Shown: piece after piece, positions 55,983 through 64,000 of the stretch
How the letters are laid out: every line of letters begins with the position of its first letter
Position numbering within the stretch: the first letter of the stretch is position 1
DNA from: Rhodospirillum centenum SW
GTDB taxonomy: Bacteria; Pseudomonadota; Alphaproteobacteria; Azospirillales; Azospirillaceae
DNA length: 64,000 nt
Direction: 5' to 3'
NCBI RefSeq assembly: GCF_000016185.1
Contig: NC_011420.2
Coordinates: 516,501-580,500, forward strand
Position numbers and translations under genes: made by a program
The notes under the pieces: model-generated
The model's database searches: none
Told to the model about the DNA's origin: nothing
The model's input: only the letters and a program-made list of their open reading frames with translations

Positions 55983-56399
55983 TCAGTGCAGGACAGGCGG
56001 ACCGGAGTGGGGCCGGGCCACATCCCCGGTCCGGATGCGCGCCAGCGGCGTGGCGTGATGCAGCGCCAGACGCCAGACACCGTCCTCCAGCACGAACCCG
56101 TTGCAGGCGGCCGTCAGCCCGATGCTGACCTCCTCCTGGCAGATCACCAGGGCAGTGTCCGCCGTCAGTTGCAGCACCTGCTCCCTCTCGATGCGGATCT
56201 CCAGAGTGCGTCTCGTGGTGAAGATCTCCCGCCAGCTCCGCAGGATTTCCTCGCGGTCGGTCATGGGGTGCCAGCCGGGATGGATGCAGGCGACCGGGTG
56301 GACCCAGGCCCACACGGCCTCCATCACCGGCAGGTCGCCGCCCAGGAAGGCTGCATAGAACCGCCGGTTGACCTCCAGCACCCGATCCCGCTCGTCCAT
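55983..56399 (-). CDS. SnoaL/NTF2-like protein
   Basis: 138 residues. RVLEVNRRFYAAFLGGDLPVMEAVWA, CIHPGWHPMTDREEILRSWREIF and RLALHHATPL fit an NTF2-like (SnoaL_3) fold; such proteins may be small-molecule enzymes or binding domains. ATG 56399 (MDERDRV) fits the family. A GTG at 56435 would add 12 residues. Confidence 0.75.
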   Translation of the reverse strand: MDERDRVLEVNRRFYAAFLGGDLPVMEAVWAWVHPVACIHPGWHPMTDREEILRSWREIFTTRRTLEIRIEREQVLQLTADTALVICQEEVSIGLTAACNGFVLEDGVWRLALHHATPLARIRTGDVARPHSGPPVLH

Positions 56400-56483
56400 G
56401 ACACCCGCCCCGCCTGTCCTTTTCTCCGCGAACACTCTATTATGATAGCGGGTCGCGGGGCGGGGTGCACGGACGCGGTTGCC

Positions 56484-57857
56484 TCAGACATCCTCCGCCA
56501 ACCGGATACCCGTCATGTGCCAGCGGGATGCGGGCGTCAGATGGTGGCGGAAGCTGGCCCGCACCAGATCGCCCGGCGTCAGCGCGCTGCCGCCCTTCAG
56601 CACCATGCGCCCGGCGGCGGGAAGGCCGGCATGTTCGCCCACGGTCTTGTCGCCGGGCGACCAGCGCGGATAGGCGATCAGCGGGCTGGAGGTCCATTCC
56701 CAGCAGTCGCCGTAGATCTGCCAGGGACCGTCACCGATGCAGGTGGCCACGGCGGGATGCAGCCGCCCGTAGTCCAGCAGGTTGCCGGTGCGGCGCAGCG
56801 GCTGCGCCGCCGCCTCCCATTCCGCTTCGGTCGGCAGGCGCCGGCCGTCCCAGCGGGCGAAGGCCGCGGCCTCATGCCAGCTCACATGGCAGACGGGTTC
56901 CTCGCCATCCAGCAGCCTGGTTCCGGAGAGGGTGAACTGGAACCAGTCCGGTCCCCGCCTGAACCAGTAGAGGGGGGCCCGCCAGCCCTCGCGCTGGGCC
57001 GTGGCCCAGCCATCGGGGTCCCAGAGGGTCGCGTCGGCATAGCCGCCGTCCTCGATGAATTCCAGGTACTCGGCATTGGTGACCAGCCGGCCGGACAGGC
57101 GGAACGGTTCCAGCCAGACGACATGGCGTGGCTCTTCCAGGTCGAAGACGACACCGGGGCCGTCATGCCCGATCCCCTCCGGGCCGCCCGGATGCACGCT
57201 CCAGCTCTGCCCTGCGGCGGTCGTCAGGGCCGCGGGCTGCGGCGGCTGATAGGTCGGGCGCAGCGGGTTCTGCCAGAAGGCGTGCTTGATGTCGGCCAGT
57301 AGCCGCTCCTGGCAGTACTGCTCATGCTGGAGGGCCAGTTCGATCCGGCGGGCGACACCGCTCCAGTCGGCGTCCGGCGTCTCGTCGATCAGACGCAGCA
57401 CGGCGGCGTTCACATGGTCGCGGTACTGTCGCAGTTCCTCATGGCCGGGCCGGGAGAGCAGGCCTCGCGCCGCGGCGGGATGGCAGGTCGGCTGCGGTTC
57501 GACACAGGTGTTGAAAAGAAAGGCGAAGCGGTCGTCGAAGGCGCGGTAGCCGGGCGCGAAGCGTTCCAGCACATGGCGTTCCAGGGACCAGGAGGTGTGC
57601 GCCAGATGCCACTTCACGGGGCTCGTCTCCGGCGCCGACTGGACCATCTGGTCCTCGGGCGTCAGCGGGGCCGCGAGCTGCCCGGTCACGGTGCGGATGC
57701 GCCGGAAGCGGGCGGCCAGCAGCGGCCGCAGGTCGGCGGCCGGGGTGACGGTCCGAGCAGTGGGCGGTGGCCGGGCGGTGGCGGTGGCATCGCCGGAGCC
57801 GGCACGCTGCGGGGGCTGGAAGGCGGGACCGGCCATGGCCGGGTCGGGCGTGATCAT
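56484..57857 (-). CDS. egtB: EgtB-like sulfoxide synthase with altered metal motif
   Basis: 457 residues. The N-terminal DinB-like domain (about 40-190) has KWHLAHTSWSLERHVL near 85 and LALQHEQYCQERLL near 190. The C-terminal FGE-sulfatase domain ends CWEWTSSPLIAYPRW and KGGSALTPGDLVRASFRH. EgtB is an iron enzyme joining gamma-glutamylcysteine to hercynine in ergothioneine synthesis. The usual HX3HXE ligand motif reads HX3CXE here (H-E-Q-Y-C-Q-E), so one expected His ligand is Cys. No egtD neighbour is present. ATG 57857 has GGGGAGA 8 nt upstream. Confidence 0.82.
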   Translation of the reverse strand: MITPDPAMAGPAFQPPQRAGSGDATATARPPPTARTVTPAADLRPLLAARFRRIRTVTGQLAAPLTPEDQMVQSAPETSPVKWHLAHTSWSLERHVLERFAPGYRAFDDRFAFLFNTCVEPQPTCHPAAARGLLSRPGHEELRQYRDHVNAAVLRLIDETPDADWSGVARRIELALQHEQYCQERLLADIKHAFWQNPLRPTYQPPQPAALTTAAGQSWSVHPGGPEGIGHDGPGVVFDLEEPRHVVWLEPFRLSGRLVTNAEYLEFIEDGGYADATLWDPDGWATAQREGWRAPLYWFRRGPDWFQFTLSGTRLLDGEEPVCHVSWHEAAAFARWDGRRLPTEAEWEAAAQPLRRTGNLLDYGRLHPAVATCIGDGPWQIYGDCWEWTSSPLIAYPRWSPGDKTVGEHAGLPAAGRMVLKGGSALTPGDLVRASFRHHLTPASRWHMTGIRLAEDV

Positions 57858-58246
57858 CGGTGCGATCTCCCCTGTCGTCCGCCCGCGGGGCCGTCCCCGC
57901 GGGAGTACCGCCGATACCCGACCTTGCCGGGCATGGCGGATCATGGTCCCGGTGAGTGAACGTCACCGGGAAGCAACAGGACCAGTACGCGGATCAGGCG
58001 TCGCTCAGTTCAATCGGATGTCCGGCCCCCTTCGGCGGGGGCTCTCCCGGCGGCGCCGGTCGGACCCGTTCCCGGACTGTGCGGGGAGCGGGTGGGCACC
58101 GCCTGCCGGGTCTATCTCCCGGGATCAACTGGTCCCGGTTCCCGGTCTTTGCCGTGGCACGCATGATACACCCGCGCGCTTCCCACGGTCCAGGACACTC
58201 CGCCGCAGCCCCGCCCGCGAAGGCGCGGGCTGCGGGCGGTGTCGCG
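57858..58246. other. Intergenic region upstream of egtB
   Basis: 389 bp between egtB and the downstream end of the glucan synthase gene. Contains the 9 bp hairpin at 57947-57971, about 90 bp upstream of the egtB start. No gene seen. Confidence 0.4.
57947..57971. promoter_or_regulatory. Perfect 9 bp inverted repeat upstream of egtB
   Basis: TCCCGGTGA and TCACCGGGA are separated by GTGAACG. It is far from the preceding gene end, so an operator is more likely than a terminator. Confidence 0.35.
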
Positions 58247-60874
58247 TCAGTCGTTGCCGCCGGCTCCCGCCGGGGCCGGCAGGGCGTCGTCGGCGGCGTC
58301 GCGGCCCTTGGGCAGGACGTTGAGGCAGGAGACGACCAGGGCCGCGATGTAGGGCAGAGACTGCACCACCAGCATCAGCGACCAGATGTAGGCATCCCGG
58401 TTGTCGCCGCCGATGCGCCATGCCACGGCGGCGGCCGCGATCCACAGCCCCAGCATCAGGTAGACCTCCTCCTTGGCGTTGAGGAAGCCCTGGATCAGGG
58501 CCGGCTGGTTCTCGCATTTCGGGGTGCGGACGAAGGGGCGGCCCTGCGTGAACAGGCCCTGCCAGACGGCACGGCCGACCGTGTGGGTCAGCGCCATGCC
58601 GGCGACGGCGGCGCTGATCTTGTCCAAGAGGCTGCACTGCACCCGCGCCTCGTAGAGCCAGAGGCCGCAGATCACCTTGAAGAAGAACACCGACAGGGTG
58701 GGGAACAGGAACACGGTCGGCGGCAGTTCGAAGTAGCGCGGCAGCAGCAGCAGCCCCGCCGACCAGAACACGCCGCCGATCACGAAGGCCATGTGCGCGG
58801 CGTCCGCGAACCAGGGCAGCCAGCCGGTGACGAAGTGGTACTTCTGGCCGAAGGTCAGGCGCTTGCCGCCGGGCAGGAACTCCCGCCAGTGGCGCTTGAT
58901 GATCTGCACCGCACCGTAGGCCCAGCGGAAGCGCTGCGTCTTGTAGCCGGCGAAGCTGTCCGGAACGAGGCCCTGGCCGAAGCTGTCGGGCATGTAGACG
59001 GACTCGTAGCCCTGCTCGAACAGGCGCAGACCCAGTTCCGCGTCCTCGCAGATGCACCACTCGGCCCACCAGCCCACATCCTTCAGCACCTGGGTGCGGA
59101 TCAGGGTCATGGTGCCGTGCTGGATGATCGCGTTGCGCTCGTTGCGCTGGATCATGCCGATCTTGAAGAAGCCCTGGTACTCCCAGTTGATCATCCGGTG
59201 GAACGGATGGTCGTTCCACTCCCGGTAGTCCTGCGGCGACTGCACGAAGGCCACCTTGGGATTGCGGAAGTAGGGCACCGTGGCGGACAGCCAGTCCGGC
59301 CGCACCTGATAGTCGCTGTCGATGACCGCGATCACCTCGGCGTCCGGTGCCGTCATGGCGATGCCGAAATTCAGCGCGCCGGCCTTGTAGCCCGGCCATT
59401 TCGGCAGGTGGAAGAAGCGGAAATTGGCGCCCAGCTTGCGGCAGTGCTCCTCCAGCGGCTTCCAGACCGCCTCGTCCCTGGTGTTGTTGTCGATCACCAG
59501 GACTTCGAAGTTCGGGTAGGTCATCCGGGCGAGCGCGTCCAGCGTCTCAATCACCATGTGCGCCGGCTCGTTGTAGCAGGGCACGTGGATGGAGACCTTG
59601 GGCGCGTAGCCCGAACTGTCGCCGCGGATCGGTTCGAACCGGCGCTTCCAGTTCTGCGTCCACACCACCTCGGTCAGTTCCAGCCCGTCGATCAGCATGA
59701 CCGCCAGCAGGATGATCTGCGCCGTCAGCAGCAGCGCGAAGACGATGGTGGAGAGCGGCCCCATGCCCGCGGTCACGGCCTCCGTCCAGGTCCAGACCAG
59801 GGCCGAGGCGACCGTCTGGATCAGGGCGCCGTAGAAGAACTGGCCGGCCGGTTTCAGGTCGTCGCGCCGCAGCACGAACCAGAAGATCGGCAGGAAGGCC
59901 AGCGCCGTGGCGATGGCGCACAGCACGGGCCAGCCCGGCACCTCCCAGACGCTGCCGTCCATGGGGAATTTGAGCTGACGGTCGGCGTTCCAGATGCCCC
60001 AGTTGGCTTCCACGGGGCCGCCCAGCACCCGCTTCCAGGGCTGGTCGAACGCCTCCATGATGTAGAAGTCCCAGCGCTGCTCCCCGGCGAGGTTCAGGAA
60101 GCTGCGGATGAAGGTCGCCTGGTTGACCAGGCTGGCCTCCGCCCCGCCGCGGTAGGGACCGTCCGACGGCCAGCCGACCTCACCGATCAGGATGTGCTTG
60201 TCGGGATAGGCGGTCTTGATCCGGTTGTATTCGGTCAGGATCTGGTCCATCGCCTGCTCGATCGGGACCTTCTCCCAGTACGGCAGCAGGTGGATGGTGA
60301 TGAAGTCCACCGCCTCGGCCAGTTCCGGATGCTCATGCCAGACATAGGGCGGTTCGGCGGTGGAGACGGGGACGTCCACCTGCCGCTTCACCCGCTGCAC
60401 GTAGTCGATGAGCTGCTCGACCTCCAGGTCGCCGCGGTACATGACCTCGTTGCCGACCATCACGCGCTTGACGTTGTCGTTGCGCCGCGCGATGCGGACG
60501 AGCGCGTTGATCTGCTGCTCGTTGGCGCCGAGATCCTGGCTGATCCAGGCACCGGCCGTCGCCAGCAGGCCGCGCTGGGCCGCCAGTTCGGGGATGGCCT
60601 CCAGCCCGTCCAGCGCGGAATAGGTCCGCACCGACAGCACGTAGGGCGCCACCACGTCCAGGTCGCCGGCGATGTCCTGGCGGGAGGGGTGCTTGCCCTC
60701 CGTCGGGTCCTGGCCGACCTTGTAGGGATTGAAGGCGACGCCGGCGATGGTGCCGGACCAGGGGCGCTCGGGCATGGCCGGGCGGTTGGAAAAGGCCCAG
60801 GCGCCGATGTTGCCCAGCACGAGCAGCACCAGCACGGCCCAGGCTGAGCCGCGCATCGTCAGGATCTTGCGCAT
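58247..60874 (-). CDS. GH17-GT2 fused glucan synthase/transglycosylase
   Basis: 875 residues. One TM near 8-28. A GH17-like domain (about 40-310) has the putative acid Glu in VMVGNEVMYRG and nucleophile Glu in LIGEVGWPSDGP. Further TMs (around 330-430) precede a GT2 domain with VLVIDNNT, IDSDYQVRPDW, ICEDAELGLRLF and the QRFRW-type motif. Several C-terminal TMs follow. The GT2-membrane part makes beta-glucan; the GH17 part could transfer or cyclise it, as in NdvB-like beta-1,3-glucan synthesis. Product linkage is inferred. The ATG follows a 364 bp leader. Confidence 0.88.
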   Translation of the reverse strand: MRKILTMRGSAWAVLVLLVLGNIGAWAFSNRPAMPERPWSGTIAGVAFNPYKVGQDPTEGKHPSRQDIAGDLDVVAPYVLSVRTYSALDGLEAIPELAAQRGLLATAGAWISQDLGANEQQINALVRIARRNDNVKRVMVGNEVMYRGDLEVEQLIDYVQRVKRQVDVPVSTAEPPYVWHEHPELAEAVDFITIHLLPYWEKVPIEQAMDQILTEYNRIKTAYPDKHILIGEVGWPSDGPYRGGAEASLVNQATFIRSFLNLAGEQRWDFYIMEAFDQPWKRVLGGPVEANWGIWNADRQLKFPMDGSVWEVPGWPVLCAIATALAFLPIFWFVLRRDDLKPAGQFFYGALIQTVASALVWTWTEAVTAGMGPLSTIVFALLLTAQIILLAVMLIDGLELTEVVWTQNWKRRFEPIRGDSSGYAPKVSIHVPCYNEPAHMVIETLDALARMTYPNFEVLVIDNNTRDEAVWKPLEEHCRKLGANFRFFHLPKWPGYKAGALNFGIAMTAPDAEVIAVIDSDYQVRPDWLSATVPYFRNPKVAFVQSPQDYREWNDHPFHRMINWEYQGFFKIGMIQRNERNAIIQHGTMTLIRTQVLKDVGWWAEWCICEDAELGLRLFEQGYESVYMPDSFGQGLVPDSFAGYKTQRFRWAYGAVQIIKRHWREFLPGGKRLTFGQKYHFVTGWLPWFADAAHMAFVIGGVFWSAGLLLLPRYFELPPTVFLFPTLSVFFFKVICGLWLYEARVQCSLLDKISAAVAGMALTHTVGRAVWQGLFTQGRPFVRTPKCENQPALIQGFLNAKEEVYLMLGLWIAAAAVAWRIGGDNRDAYIWSLMLVVQSLPYIAALVVSCLNVLPKGRDAADDALPAPAGAGGND

Positions 60875-61238
60875 ATGCCGTCCTTACAGAGCCCCAGTTC
60901 CCCACGCCGGCGGCGCACCGGATGGACCGGGCGCCGACCCGCAACCGCATCAGACCCGCCCCGCCGGGGGTCTTCCGGCCGGTCATCCCGACCGAGCATC
61001 CCGATGTGGCAGCCGAATCCGGTATTTCCGTGATTGCCCCACGGCGACCGTCGGACCCCTGCCTTGTCGCATCGGCATGGCTCGGCCCCTGTCGCCGCCG
61101 GAATAACAGGATAAGCATCGCCGGAAATACGTCCAGCGGTACTTCTTTCGAGGAGTGATGCGTTTTCCGCAGTCGCACAGACCTGCGCCGTGAATGCCGC
61201 GGACTCCCGTATGATCCCGTGACAAGATTGCGACCCCG
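60875..61238. other. Divergent intergenic region
   Basis: Lies between the glucan synthase (minus) and the HIT gene (plus), presumably with both promoters. AT-richer near 61005-61150. No gene recognised. Confidence 0.4.
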
Positions 61239-61682
61239 ATGACGACACCCGACGGTTTCGACCTGCATCCCCGGCTCGCGGCGGACACGCTGCCCGTGAC
61301 GGACCTGCCGCTCTGCCGCGTGCTGCTGATGCGCAACCGCGCCTTTCCCTGGCTGATCCTGGTGCCGCGCCGCGCCGGGGCGCGGGAGATCCACCGGCTG
61401 GACGCTGCCGACCGGATGCTGCTGACCGAAGAGCTGGCGCAGGTCTCCGCCGCGCTGGAAGCGGCGGTGCGGCCGGACAAGCTGAACGTGGGGGCGCTCG
61501 GCAATCTGGTGCCGCAGCTCCATGTCCATGTCGTCGCCCGCCGCGAGGGCGATCCCGCCTGGCCGGGTCCGGTCTGGGGCAGCGGCGTCCACGAATCCTA
61601 TGCTGCGGGGGAGGGGGAGGCGCTGGCGGCACGGCTGGCCGCGGCACTGCGTCAGAAGCATGGGCAGAAGGATACATACTGA
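61239..61682 (+). CDS. HIT-family hydrolase
   Basis: 147 residues. PWLILVPRRAGAREIHRL near 40, KLNVGALGNLVPQLHVHVVAR near 85 and WPGPVWGSG form a compact HIT-type fold. The triad motif reads QLHVHVV, with Gln in place of the first His as in the HIT subfamily typical of proteobacteria, so it remains compatible with function. Likely nucleotide hydrolase or transferase; substrate unknown. Confidence 0.85.
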   Translation: MTTPDGFDLHPRLAADTLPVTDLPLCRVLLMRNRAFPWLILVPRRAGAREIHRLDAADRMLLTEELAQVSAALEAAVRPDKLNVGALGNLVPQLHVHVVARREGDPAWPGPVWGSGVHESYAAGEGEALAARLAAALRQKHGQKDTY

Positions 61683-61857
61683 AGTTAAGGAACGCCGCAG
61701 CACCATATCCTTAAGACTATCGCAGCTTCTGGGCGCTTAACATCCTTCCGTGTCAGAATATCCTCGCTCGCCATGACGGCATTCCCTGTCGGAAGACGGA
61801 TGATTTCTTCCGGCTGGAATGATCGGTTCCACCCGAGCATGATTGCGGAGCGGACCC

Positions 61858-63528
61858 ATGACGACGATCCGTGCCAGACTGCTGGCGGCCATCGGCATCC
61901 TTGCCCTGACCATCCTGGCCATTGCGGCCGCAGGCTGGGCGGGTCTCGGCGACTCCCATCGCCGCATCGGTACGATCTATTCCGACCGCGTTGTGCCGCT
62001 GCGCGACCTCAAGGTCGTGGCCGATCTCTACGCCGTGAACATCGTGGACGCGGTCCACAAGGTCCGTGGCGGCAGCCTGACCTGGGACCAGGGCACGGCA
62101 TCGGTGGAGACGGCCAAGGCCGGCATCCGGCAACACTGGGACGCCTACATGGCCACCTGGATGGTGCCGGAGGAAAAGGCGCTGGCCGCGGAGGTGCAGC
62201 GGCGGCTGGGACCGGCCGACGCCATGGTGGCCGACCTGCTGCGCATCCTCGCTGCCCGGGACGCCGACGCCCTGGTCCGGCTCGCCGAGAAGAGCCTCTA
62301 TCCCGTCATCGACCCGGTGAGCGAGGCCGTCACCGCCCTCATCGAGCTTCAGCTCCGCGTCGCCGACCAGGAGTATCAGACCAATGAGATCGTCTCCGGA
62401 CAGTTCCGCCTGGTCATGACGGGACTGACCCTGCTCGGCTCCGTGGCGGTCGCCTTCGCCCTCTACACGGTGCTGCGCAAGGTGCTGCATCCGCTCAACG
62501 GCATCACCGCCGTGATGGGCCGCATGGCCAGCGGCGACCTGCGGGTCGAGGTCGCGGGGGCCGACGGACGCGACGAGGTGGCGGCCATGGCCCGCGCCTT
62601 GCGGGTCTTTCGTGACGGGCTGCTGGAGAGCGAGCGGCTGGCCCAGGCCCAGGAGGCGGAGCGCGCCGCCAAGGAACGCCGGGCGGCGGAGGTGGACCGG
62701 CTGGTCCGCGGCTTCGACCAGGAGGCGGCTGCCGTGCTGCGCGCCGTCGGCGCCGCCGCGACCGAACTGGACTCCACGGCGCAGTCCATGGCCTCCATCG
62801 CCGAGGAGACGAGCCGGCAGGCGGGCGCCGCCGCCACGGCCGCCGGCCAGACGACGGGCAATGTGCGGACCGTCGCCGCCGCGTCGGAAGAGATGGCGGC
62901 GAGCATCCGCGAGATCGCCGAGCAGGTCGTCCGCTCCAAGACCGTGGCCGATCAGGCGACCGAGGATCTGCGCCAGACGAACCGCTCCGTCGCCGGCCTT
63001 TCCGCCGCGACCGACCGGATCGGGACCGTCGTGCAGCTCATCCAGGAGATCGCCGCCCAGACCAACCTGCTGGCGCTGAACGCCACCATCGAAGCGGCCC
63101 GCGCCGGGGAGGCGGGCAAGGGCTTCGCCGTCGTCGCGGCGGAGGTCAAGGCGCTGGCCAACCAGACGGCGAAGGCGACGGAGGAGATCGGGCAGCAGAT
63201 CGCGGCCGTGCAGTCCGTCTCGGCCGAGGTGGTCGCTGCCATCCGCGGCATCAGCCGGACGGTCGAGGCGGTCAACGAGATCTCCTCCTCCATCGCCGCC
63301 GCGATGGACGAGCAGGAGGCCGCGACCTCGGAGATCAGCCGCAACGTCGCCCAGGCCGCCGTCGGCACCGAAGGCGTCTCCGGCAATGTCGAGCAGGTGC
63401 TGGAGGCGGCCGGGCAGACCGGCGCCGCCTCCAGCCAGGTGCTCGGCGCCGCGCGGGAACTGGCGCAGCAGTCGGAGACCCTGCGCGCCCGAGTGGAGAC
63501 GTTCCTGGCCGCGATCCGCGCCGCCTGA
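61858..63528 (+). CDS. Methyl-accepting chemotaxis protein
   Basis: 556 residues. TM1 at about 7-30, a four-helix-bundle ligand-binding region (about 32-180), TM2 near 184-205, HAMP (about 206-262), then an MCP signalling domain. The conserved hairpin tip is [37 protein letters not shown] near 398, contacting CheA/CheW. It ends without an NWETF-type CheR pentapeptide. The ATG 61858 has GGAG upstream. Ligand unknown. Confidence 0.93.
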   Translation: MTTIRARLLAAIGILALTILAIAAAGWAGLGDSHRRIGTIYSDRVVPLRDLKVVADLYAVNIVDAVHKVRGGSLTWDQGTASVETAKAGIRQHWDAYMATWMVPEEKALAAEVQRRLGPADAMVADLLRILAARDADALVRLAEKSLYPVIDPVSEAVTALIELQLRVADQEYQTNEIVSGQFRLVMTGLTLLGSVAVAFALYTVLRKVLHPLNGITAVMGRMASGDLRVEVAGADGRDEVAAMARALRVFRDGLLESERLAQAQEAERAAKERRAAEVDRLVRGFDQEAAAVLRAVGAAATELDSTAQSMASIAEETSRQAGAAATAAGQTTGNVRTVAAASEEMAASIREIAEQVVRSKTVADQATEDLRQTNRSVAGLSAATDRIGTVVQLIQEIAAQTNLLALNATIEAARAGEAGKGFAVVAAEVKALANQTAKATEEIGQQIAAVQSVSAEVVAAIRGISRTVEAVNEISSSIAAAMDEQEAATSEISRNVAQAAVGTEGVSGNVEQVLEAAGQTGAASSQVLGAARELAQQSETLRARVETFLAAIRAA

Positions 63529-63560
63529 CCCGCGAGGGGCAGGGGCTTCAGGCAGGGGCT

Positions 63561-64000
63561 TCAGGCCGGCACCGTCCGCACCAGCCAGTCCCGCAAGGGG
63601 CGCCACAGCGTCGCTTCGGCCCCGCCGCTGACGACCATGCCGATATGGCCCAGCGGCGGGTCCCAGCGCTCGGCCCCCGGGATCGCGGCCGCCAGCGCGG
63701 CGGCGGAGGCCGGGGGCACGATGCGGTCGCGCGCCGGCACCACCACCAGGGTCGGAAGGGTCAGCCGGGCCGGCCCGACCGGCTCCCCCGCCACATGCCA
63801 GCGGCCCCGGCCGGGATCGTTGCGGCCGTACCAGCCGCCCAGGCACTCCCGCGCCACCGGGGCCGGGAGCGGCACCCCGTCGTTCAGCCAGTCCTCCAGC
63901 GCCACGAAGTCGTCCGCCTCCTCCGATCCCTCGGGCAGCTCGGCGAAGCGGCTGAACTTCTTCAGTCCCAGCAGCGGGTCCAGCATCAGGAACAGGGTCT
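63561..64000 (-). CDS. PhaC-like alpha/beta hydrolase (5' end beyond window)
   Basis: The last ~145 residues of an alpha/beta hydrolase. SEEADDFVALEDWLNDGVPLP and ECLGGWYGRNDP resemble class III poly-hydroxyalkanoate synthase (PhaC) C-termini. LPTLVVVPARDRIVP carries the catalytic-Asp-type motif and LGHIGMVVSG the His. The nucleophile Cys/Ser lies outside the window. The frame stays open to position 64000, so the start is missing. Confidence 0.7.
   Translation of the reverse strand, partial: TLFLMLDPLLGLKKFSRFAELPEGSEEADDFVALEDWLNDGVPLPAPVARECLGGWYGRNDPGRGRWHVAGEPVGPARLTLPTLVVVPARDRIVPPASAAALAAAIPGAERWDPPLGHIGMVVSGGAEATLWRPLRDWLVRTVPA

Noticed and set aside
57956-60847. 963-residue plus-strand ORF opposite the glucan synthase
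   Set aside because: Mirror of the GH17-GT2 gene; low-complexity translation.
61239-61682. Degenerate HIT motif (Gln for first His) as loss of function
   Set aside because: QLHVHV is typical of this proteobacterial HIT subfamily.

Overview
The window is very GC-rich, densely packed chromosomal DNA from an alphaproteobacterium. A member of the Rhodospirillales/Azospirillaceae group is most likely. This rests on the gene content: a SUF Fe-S operon led by an Rrf2 regulator, the run mutY / DUF721 / DsbA-like / smc, an orphan phnM-DUF1045 pair, an acyl-CoA dehydrogenase resembling the pimeloyl-CoA small subunit, and a GH17-GT2 glucan synthase. I found no rRNA, tRNA, CRISPR array or prophage. The one mobile element is a complete ISAs1-family insertion sequence with target duplications.

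Layout. 1-4725 (minus strand): SUF operon, Rrf2 regulator-sufB-sufC-sufD-sufS, with sufS running off the left edge. 4965-6176: the IS. 6226-8775 (minus): three-gene operon of glycine-rich and holin-like membrane proteins, probably a stress or envelope locus. 8776-9673: 0.9 kb without a gene, holding a long hairpin, a lower-GC patch and a perfect 3 x 16 bp tandem repeat. 9674-12667 (plus): lipoprotein, OmpR-type response regulator and histidine kinase. 12671-16466 (minus): CBS protein, UspA-type protein and a CPA1 Na+/H+ antiporter with a cyclic-nucleotide-binding tail. 16962-25986: lipoprotein, smc, DsbA-like oxidoreductase and DUF721 protein on minus; mutY, a DUF1194 vWA protein and two small secreted or membrane peptides on plus; a coat-U-like protein on minus.

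26245-38609 is a storage-carbon region. It carries glgB, a fused trehalose synthase-maltokinase, and a fused GH13 amylase-GlgE maltosyltransferase. Together these cover the route trehalose -> maltose -> maltose-1-phosphate -> branched alpha-glucan. A polyphosphate kinase 2 is divergent from the GlgE fusion, and a glycosyltransferase and an outer-membrane barrel protein lie between. 38737-41175 holds two exported proteins of unknown function. 41230-44264 (minus) is a phnM-DUF1045-PLP enzyme operon.

44695-52853 (plus) is the most interesting block. It is a seven-gene, almost gapless operon: two nucleotide-sugar epimerases, a B12-type radical SAM protein, a GT4 glycosyltransferase and three CgeB-like glycosyltransferases in tandem. 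A tyrosine-phosphatase-like gene follows 97 bp downstream. It looks like a dedicated pathway for an unusual glycan or glycosylated small molecule. The remainder to 64000 includes an acyl-CoA dehydrogenase, two small proteins, an EgtB-like enzyme with an altered metal-ligand motif, the GH17-GT2 glucan synthase, a HIT protein, a chemoreceptor and the end of a PhaC-like alpha/beta hydrolase.

Coding starts were chosen by Shine-Dalgarno sequences, overlaps with neighbours and family start positions. The window is rich in false antisense ORFs because of GC bias, and these were left out. All functional calls come from reading motifs, without database searches.
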